Assembly: GCA_030688205.1 (NCBI GenBank) | Contig: JAUYIQ010000040.1 | Span: 1 to 17,465, forward strand | DNA length: 17,465 nucleotides | Source of the DNA: Candidatus Curtissbacteria bacterium | GTDB taxonomy: Bacteria > Patescibacteriota > Microgenomatia > Curtissbacterales > GWA2-41-24 | Direction of reading: 5' to 3' | In this document: positions 13,237-17,465 of the stretch, one piece after another | Numbering within the stretch: the stretch's first letter is position 1 | How the letters are laid out: every line of letters begins with the position of its first letter | Notes under the pieces: generated by a model | Told to the model about the DNA's origin: nothing | Databases searched by the model: none | Seen by the model: the letters and a program-made list of their open reading frames with translations, nothing else | Translations under genes and position numbers: made by a program

Positions 13237-16096
13237 CATATTTTCAAAAATTCTAGACTCTAACGAGAAACAGGTTTCAAAACTGCAGCCTATTGTCGAC
13301 TCCGTAAATGATCTGGAGAAAAAATTCCAGAAGCTGACAGACACACAGTTAAAAGCAAAGACGAAAGAGCTTAAATCAAAACTTGCAGGTGGTCAGTCTT
13401 TGGATGATCTTTTGCCCGAAGCATATTCCGCAGTTCGGGAAGCCGCGGGAAGAACGCTTAACATGCGTCACTTCGATGTACAGCTTGTTGCAGGAATTGT
13501 TTTGCACCAGGGTAAAATTGCCGAGCAAAAAACCGGAGAAGGGAAAACTTTAACCGCGTCACTCCCTCTTTATCTAAACTCTTTAGGCGGAAAAGGTGTG
13601 CATCTTGCAACCGCAAACGATTATCTGGCTCGGGTTGGTCTGGGTTGGATGGGCCCAATTTACGAAGCTTTGGGAATAACGGCAGGAGTTATCATGCAGG
13701 AGGCAGCTTTTATCTATGATCCAAAATACGAAGATAAAACTCAAATCGATTGGCGCCTCAGGCACCTTAAGCCGGTTGACAAAAAAGAGGCGTATCAAGC
13801 GGATATCACCTACGGCACTAACAACGAGTTTGGTTTTGATTATCTTCGCGACAATATGGTGTGGGACACAAAAGACATGTCCCAACGAACTCACCACTTT
13901 GTCATTGTCGACGAAGCAGACTCTATTTTAATAGACGAGGCAAGAACCCCGTTGATTATCTCCGCACCGTCTTCTCAGGCAACTGAAAAATATTTCCAGT
14001 TTGCAAAACTTGTAGGAGAATTGTCTAGCGACACAGATTACGTTATAGATGAAAAGCTTAAAACCGCAAACCTTACAGAGCACGGTATTACCAAAGTCGA
14101 AAAACGTCTTGGAGTTAGCAATCTTTACGAAAAAGATTTTGCGTCAATTCATCACATCCAACAAGCGCTCAGAGCAAGAAGTCTCTTCCACATTGACAAA
14201 GACTATGTTGTAAAAGAAGGCGAAATAATAATTGTCGACGAATTTACAGGACGTCTTATGCCGGGACGCCGTTGGTCCGAAGGTCTTCATCAGGCAATCG
14301 AAGCCAAGGAAAACGTTAATATCCAGCAGGAATCGCAAACTCTTGCAACCATTTCTTTCCAGAATTATTTCCGCATGTACGAAAAACTTAGCGGGATGAC
14401 AGGGACTGCAGCAACTGAAGCGGAAGAGTTCCACAAAATCTACAACGTTGAGGTAATGATTATTCCCACAAACAAACCAATGATCAGGAAAGATGCTTCC
14501 GATGTTGTCTACAAAACTGCAAAAGCCAAATTTACGGCAGTTGCCAATGACGTTTTACAAAGACACGAAGCCGGCCAACCGGTCCTAATTGGTACCACTT
14601 CAATCGAGAAAAACGAATTGCTCTCATCGCTTTTGCGCAAAAAAGGAATAGCCCATCATATGTTGAACGCAAAAAATCATCAAAGGGAAGCGGAATTCAT
14701 TGCGCAAGCCGGGATGAAAGACACAGTAACGCTTGCTACAAACATTGCAGGAAGGGGAGTAGACATTATTTTGGGAGGAACCCCGCCCACCGATAAATTA
14801 GGAGTTCCGATTACAAAAGGACGTGAGTACGACAAATGGAAAAAAGCTCACGACGAAGTAATAGAACTTGGCGGACTTCATGTTGTCGGTACGGAAAGAC
14901 ATGAGGCAAGAAGAATAGACAATCAACTGCGGGGAAGGGCCGGCCGTCAGGGAGACCCGGGATCAAGCCGTTTTTATGTTTCTTTGGAAGACGAGATAAT
15001 GCGTCTTTTCGGTGGCGAGCAAATTGCAAAAATAATGACAGCCTTTAAACTTCCTGAAGATACCCCAATTGAACACTCAATGGTTGGAAAAGCAATAGAA
15101 AACGCTCAGGTAAAAGTTGAAACCCACAATTTTGATATCAGAAAACACCTTGTGGAATACGATGACGTTGCCAACAAACAGAGGGAAATCATCTACGGAC
15201 TCCGGAAAGAAATACTGGAAGCCCAAAAAGACCCCGAAATTGCCAGGAAATTAAACGCGGATATTCTGGACAAGATAGACCGCGAAATAGAAAACATTAT
15301 TATGGTAAATGCGGCAGATACCGGAGTGGACCATAAAAAGATATCCCAGGAAATCGCAACCATTATTCCTTTTGACGATAACTCACAAGCGAAGCTTCTA
15401 TCCGATACTTCCAAAATTTCAGATGTAGGAAAACTTGGGGACTTTCTCAAAAAAATCGCCAAAGAAATTTACGAAAGCCGCGAAAAATCTTTGGGCGAAG
15501 CAAGTGCACGCGACATCGAAAAATTTGTTTGTCTTTCTGTTATCGATACTCTCTGGATTCAGCACCTGGACTCACTAGATGATCTTCGTGAAGGGATTGG
15601 TCTTCGTGCCGCTGGTCAAAACGATCCTTTGGTTGAATATAAAAAAGAAGCGTTCAATCTTTTCGATAAGTTAGTTGCCAGCATTGATTACGAAATTACC
15701 CACAGAATTTTTAAAGTCCAGGTTCGTCAGGAGACAAATATCCAGCGTGAAGAACAGGCGGGAGTCGAGGTCCATGAAGAACCCAAGCTTACAGCAGATA
15801 CCCCGCAACCCGATGAACCCAGAAACCAGCTTCGCCCGCGAAGCGAGACGAGCGACCAACAACTAGAGAAAGATCCGAACGAAATGACCGATGAAGAATT
15901 GGATGCAGAAATTGCTCACCTTGAAACCATCGAAAAACAAGGCCAATCCGGACTGGTTCCCGACAGCCCCTTTAAATCTATCAACAATAAACCACTCAAA
16001 GTTGAAAAAATCGGTCGCAATGACCCATGCCCCTGCGGAAGCGGTCTCAAGTGGAAAAAATGCGGCCTAATAAACGCACCCGAGCATAAGGGATAA
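13229..16096 (+). CDS. secA: Protein translocase ATPase SecA
   Basis: Motor that drives unfolded proteins through SecYEG at the membrane. It has 955 residues. The first ATPase domain has EQKTGEGKT with Lys106 and VIVDEADSILIDEARTPLII from about residue 225. The preprotein cross-linking domain follows, then the second ATPase domain with TNIAGRGVDI and the arginine motif QLRGRAGRQGDPG. A family block, YGTNNEFGFDYLRDNM, lies near residue 196, preceded by an insertion (residues 153-190) compared with E. coli-type SecA. After a polar linker near residues 845-915, the C-terminal zinc tail DPCPCGSGLKWKKCG has Cys934, Cys936 and Cys945, but the usual fourth ligand (Cys or His) is Gly946. The ATG at 13229 overlaps the stop of the 54-residue ORF and has no independent ribosome site, suggesting coupled translation. 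Confidence 0.97.
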   Translation: MFNIFSKILDSNEKQVSKLQPIVDSVNDLEKKFQKLTDTQLKAKTKELKSKLAGGQSLDDLLPEAYSAVREAAGRTLNMRHFDVQLVAGIVLHQGKIAEQKTGEGKTLTASLPLYLNSLGGKGVHLATANDYLARVGLGWMGPIYEALGITAGVIMQEAAFIYDPKYEDKTQIDWRLRHLKPVDKKEAYQADITYGTNNEFGFDYLRDNMVWDTKDMSQRTHHFVIVDEADSILIDEARTPLIISAPSSQATEKYFQFAKLVGELSSDTDYVIDEKLKTANLTEHGITKVEKRLGVSNLYEKDFASIHHIQQALRARSLFHIDKDYVVKEGEIIIVDEFTGRLMPGRRWSEGLHQAIEAKENVNIQQESQTLATISFQNYFRMYEKLSGMTGTAATEAEEFHKIYNVEVMIIPTNKPMIRKDASDVVYKTAKAKFTAVANDVLQRHEAGQPVLIGTTSIEKNELLSSLLRKKGIAHHMLNAKNHQREAEFIAQAGMKDTVTLATNIAGRGVDIILGGTPPTDKLGVPITKGREYDKWKKAHDEVIELGGLHVVGTERHEARRIDNQLRGRAGRQGDPGSSRFYVSLEDEIMRLFGGEQIAKIMTAFKLPEDTPIEHSMVGKAIENAQVKVETHNFDIRKHLVEYDDVANKQREIIYGLRKEILEAQKDPEIARKLNADILDKIDREIENIIMVNAADTGVDHKKISQEIATIIPFDDNSQAKLLSDTSKISDVGKLGDFLKKIAKEIYESREKSLGEASARDIEKFVCLSVIDTLWIQHLDSLDDLREGIGLRAAGQNDPLVEYKKEAFNLFDKLVASIDYEITHRIFKVQVRQETNIQREEQAGVEVHEEPKLTADTPQPDEPRNQLRPRSETSDQQLEKDPNEMTDEELDAEIAHLETIEKQGQSGLVPDSPFKSINNKPLKVEKIGRNDPCPCGSGLKWKKCGLINAPEHKG
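15830..15857 (+). repeat. Palindromic GC-rich element within the secA linker
   Basis: CTTCGC-CC-GCGAAG (15830-15843) is a perfect 6-bp inverted repeat followed by CGAGACGAGCGAC. It stands out as GC-rich within an A+T-rich gene and encodes part of the disordered linker (LRPRSETSD). A loosely similar string (CGCTCGT...CTCG) lies in the tRNA leader at 5266-5286. It may be a REP-like element, but only these two copies are visible. Confidence 0.35.
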
Positions 16097-16100
16097 TTCT

Positions 16101-16109
16101 TGATATACT
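16101..16109 (+). promoter_or_regulatory. Extended -10 promoter of the L,D-transpeptidase gene
   Basis: TGATATACT is an extended -10 element (TG-n-TATACT) just after the secA stop. No good -35 is seen. Transcription seven bases downstream of the -10 would begin at 16116, the A of the ATG, predicting a leaderless mRNA. No Shine-Dalgarno site is present. Confidence 0.45.
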
Positions 16110-16115
16110 AATAAT

Positions 16116-16763
16116 ATGCGCCATATACTTATAGCGATTTTGGCATTTGTAACTATCGCAGTACTTATCGCTTTGCCTATAAAAAGACATGTTTATCGCG
16201 CTTACCAAAATATAGGACTCACTTTTGGTTTCAACTTCAACAACATTTCGCAAAACAGTTACAAACAGTGGATCGAAACCCAGCCGGGCAGTATCGTCCC
16301 CGGCATTCAGGCCATTTTCTTAAATGAAAAGGTGAATGTAACAAATAGTCTGGCAGTTTCTTCACTTGTTCTTGGTCAACAATCCACAGCCGACGATAGT
16401 AAATGGATAGAAATTGACCTGTCCGAACAAAGACTTTATATGAAAGAAAACGGCAACAATGTTAACAGCTTCCTAATTTCTTCCGGCAAATGGTCTCCAA
16501 CTCCAACAGGCGAATGGAGAATTTGGACAAAGTTAAGATACACAAGGATGAGAGGCGGTTCAAAAGCACTTGGCACTTTTTACGATCTGCCAAACGTTCC
16601 TTATACAATGTACTATTATCAGGGCTACGGAATTCACGGTGCATATTGGCACAATAACTTCGGCCAGCCAATGAGCCACGGCTGTATCAATATGAGACCC
16701 GAAGAAGCAGGAATAGTCTTCAATTGGGCAAGCGTAGGTACCAAAGTTGTTGTGCGCCAGTAG
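16116..16763 (+). CDS. L,D-transpeptidase (YkuD domain), membrane-anchored
   Basis: Protein of 215 residues that should make 3-3 cross-links in peptidoglycan or attach proteins to it, acting outside the membrane. Residues 4-22 (ILIAILAFVTIAVLIALPI) form a single N-terminal anchor. The region before residue 95 has no recognised domain. The YkuD domain starts at WIEIDLSEQRLYM (about residue 97), continues through ISSGKWSPTPTGEWRI, and ends with the catalytic block: His174 in IHGAYWH, then SHGCINM with His188 and nucleophile Cys190. The catalytic residues are intact. The ATG lies 19 bases after secA with no ribosome site. uppP follows after six bases, forming a cell-wall gene pair. Confidence 0.92.
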   Translation: MRHILIAILAFVTIAVLIALPIKRHVYRAYQNIGLTFGFNFNNISQNSYKQWIETQPGSIVPGIQAIFLNEKVNVTNSLAVSSLVLGQQSTADDSKWIEIDLSEQRLYMKENGNNVNSFLISSGKWSPTPTGEWRIWTKLRYTRMRGGSKALGTFYDLPNVPYTMYYYQGYGIHGAYWHNNFGQPMSHGCINMRPEEAGIVFNWASVGTKVVVRQ

Positions 16764-16769
16764 AGAAGC

Positions 16770-17465
16770 ATGAACTATTTCCTCGCAATTTTTGCAGGTG
16801 CAATCCAGGGCCTTACTGAATTTCTACCTATCTCGTCAACCGGCCATCTAATTATTTTTGAACATTTTACAAACATTTCCCAAAAAGACTTTGGCCTGGC
16901 TTTTGACGCATCTTTGCATTTAGGCACCTTACTGGCAATTGCCGTCTTCTTTTACAAAGATTATCTTAAAGTTTTTAATTTTAAAAACGGTCTCCTGATA
17001 AAACTTGTTATAGGTACAATCCCTGCAGTATTTTTTGGGTTGTTATTCGAAAGCTCAATAGAGGGAAGTTTTCGCCAACTTTGGGTAGTTGGAGCAGCTC
17101 TTATTTTATTCAGCCCCGTTATGGTCTTTGCCGAAAAATACGGCAGCAAAAGCGCAAACGAAGGAAGTGTAACACCCCTACAATCTCTTATTGTAGGTTT
17201 ATCCCAGGCACTTGCTCTTATCCCCGGAATGTCCAGATCCGGTGCCACAATCACAGCCGGCCTGTTTTTAGGATTAAAAAGAGACGAAGCCGCAAGGTTT
17301 GCCTTTATGCTCTCCGGTCCGATAATAGCCGGCGCCGGACTCAAAAAATTTCTGGGAGTTGTGTCCGGTACAAACCTTGCTGGCCAGGATATTAATTTTT
17401 TCCTGATTGGTATGATCTCTTCTGCTATTTTTGGCTATCTGACAATTAAATACTTTATAAAATAC
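16770..17465 (+). CDS. uppP: Undecaprenyl-diphosphatase (3' end cut by window)
   Basis: Integral membrane phosphatase that recycles the lipid carrier undecaprenyl pyrophosphate for peptidoglycan and other envelope polymers; the family is also called BacA and is linked to bacitracin resistance. The 232 visible residues run to the window edge, out of roughly 265-280 in the family. Conserved blocks are present: QGLTEFLPISSTGHL (Gln13, Glu17, His26), corresponding to the (E/Q)xxxE site and its Ser/His neighbours, and PGMSRSGAT with Arg156. Hydrophobic helices alternate as expected. The ATG follows the transpeptidase stop by six bases, with a weak AGAGAAG as ribosome site, so the pair is probably one operon. 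Confidence 0.95.
   Translation, partial: MNYFLAIFAGAIQGLTEFLPISSTGHLIIFEHFTNISQKDFGLAFDASLHLGTLLAIAVFFYKDYLKVFNFKNGLLIKLVIGTIPAVFFGLLFESSIEGSFRQLWVVGAALILFSPVMVFAEKYGSKSANEGSVTPLQSLIVGLSQALALIPGMSRSGATITAGLFLGLKRDEAARFAFMLSGPIIAGAGLKKFLGVVSGTNLAGQDINFFLIGMISSAIFGYLTIKYFIKY

Noticed and set aside
17081..17395. 104-codon plus-strand ORF near the end
   Set aside because: Shadow of uppP, whose frame carries all conserved motifs and runs to the window edge.
1..17465. CRISPR array, transposase, prophage or defence island
   Set aside because: No spaced direct repeats, integrase, transposase or defence proteins were found; the window is packed with housekeeping genes.

Overview
The window looks like ordinary bacterial chromosome from a small-genome lineage of the Candidate Phyla Radiation (Patescibacteria), perhaps Microgenomates-like. 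This placement is an inference. It rests on moderately A+T-rich DNA, tightly packed or overlapping genes, many starts without Shine-Dalgarno sites, and a mix of core housekeeping genes with poorly characterised ones. No marker gene here settles the lineage. The code is standard: UGA ends lon, greA and lysS at the lengths expected for those families.

Layout. 1-4340 (+): the 3' part of lon (ATP-dependent protease), then hppA (ion-pumping pyrophosphatase) behind its own candidate promoter. 4342-4376: a heptanucleotide tract filling the gap between convergent genes. 4379-5339 (-): a likely single transcript carrying a tRNA-Glu-like gene without a T arm, an intact tRNA-Glu(CUC), and a secreted or anchored DUF5667-like protein whose ribosome site sits in a small hairpin. 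5348-6344 (+): a duplicated AT-rich promoter region and an orphan HisG-family gene. 6370-9623 (+): greA followed by two putative zinc metallopeptidases. 9636-13023 (+): lysS, an HD-domain nucleotidase and serS with overlapping ends, closed by a strong intrinsic terminator. 13022-16096 (+): a 54-residue basic ORF overlapping secA. 16101-17465 (+): an L,D-transpeptidase and uppP (cut by the window end), both for cell-wall work.

How the genes fit together. Lon and the two metallopeptidases deal with protein turnover. HppA conserves energy from pyrophosphate, which aminoacyl-tRNA synthetases such as LysS and SerS release. GreA and the tRNA and synthetase genes serve transcription and translation. 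SecA, the L,D-transpeptidase, UppP and the DUF5667-like protein serve the envelope. No phage, transposon, CRISPR or defence module was seen.

The most unusual points are the T-armless tRNA-Glu-like gene beside an intact copy, the greA-metallopeptidase operon, the 54-residue ORF coupled to secA, the heptanucleotide repeats (one inside lysS), and promoters placed so that several transcripts would start at or within a few bases of the start codon.
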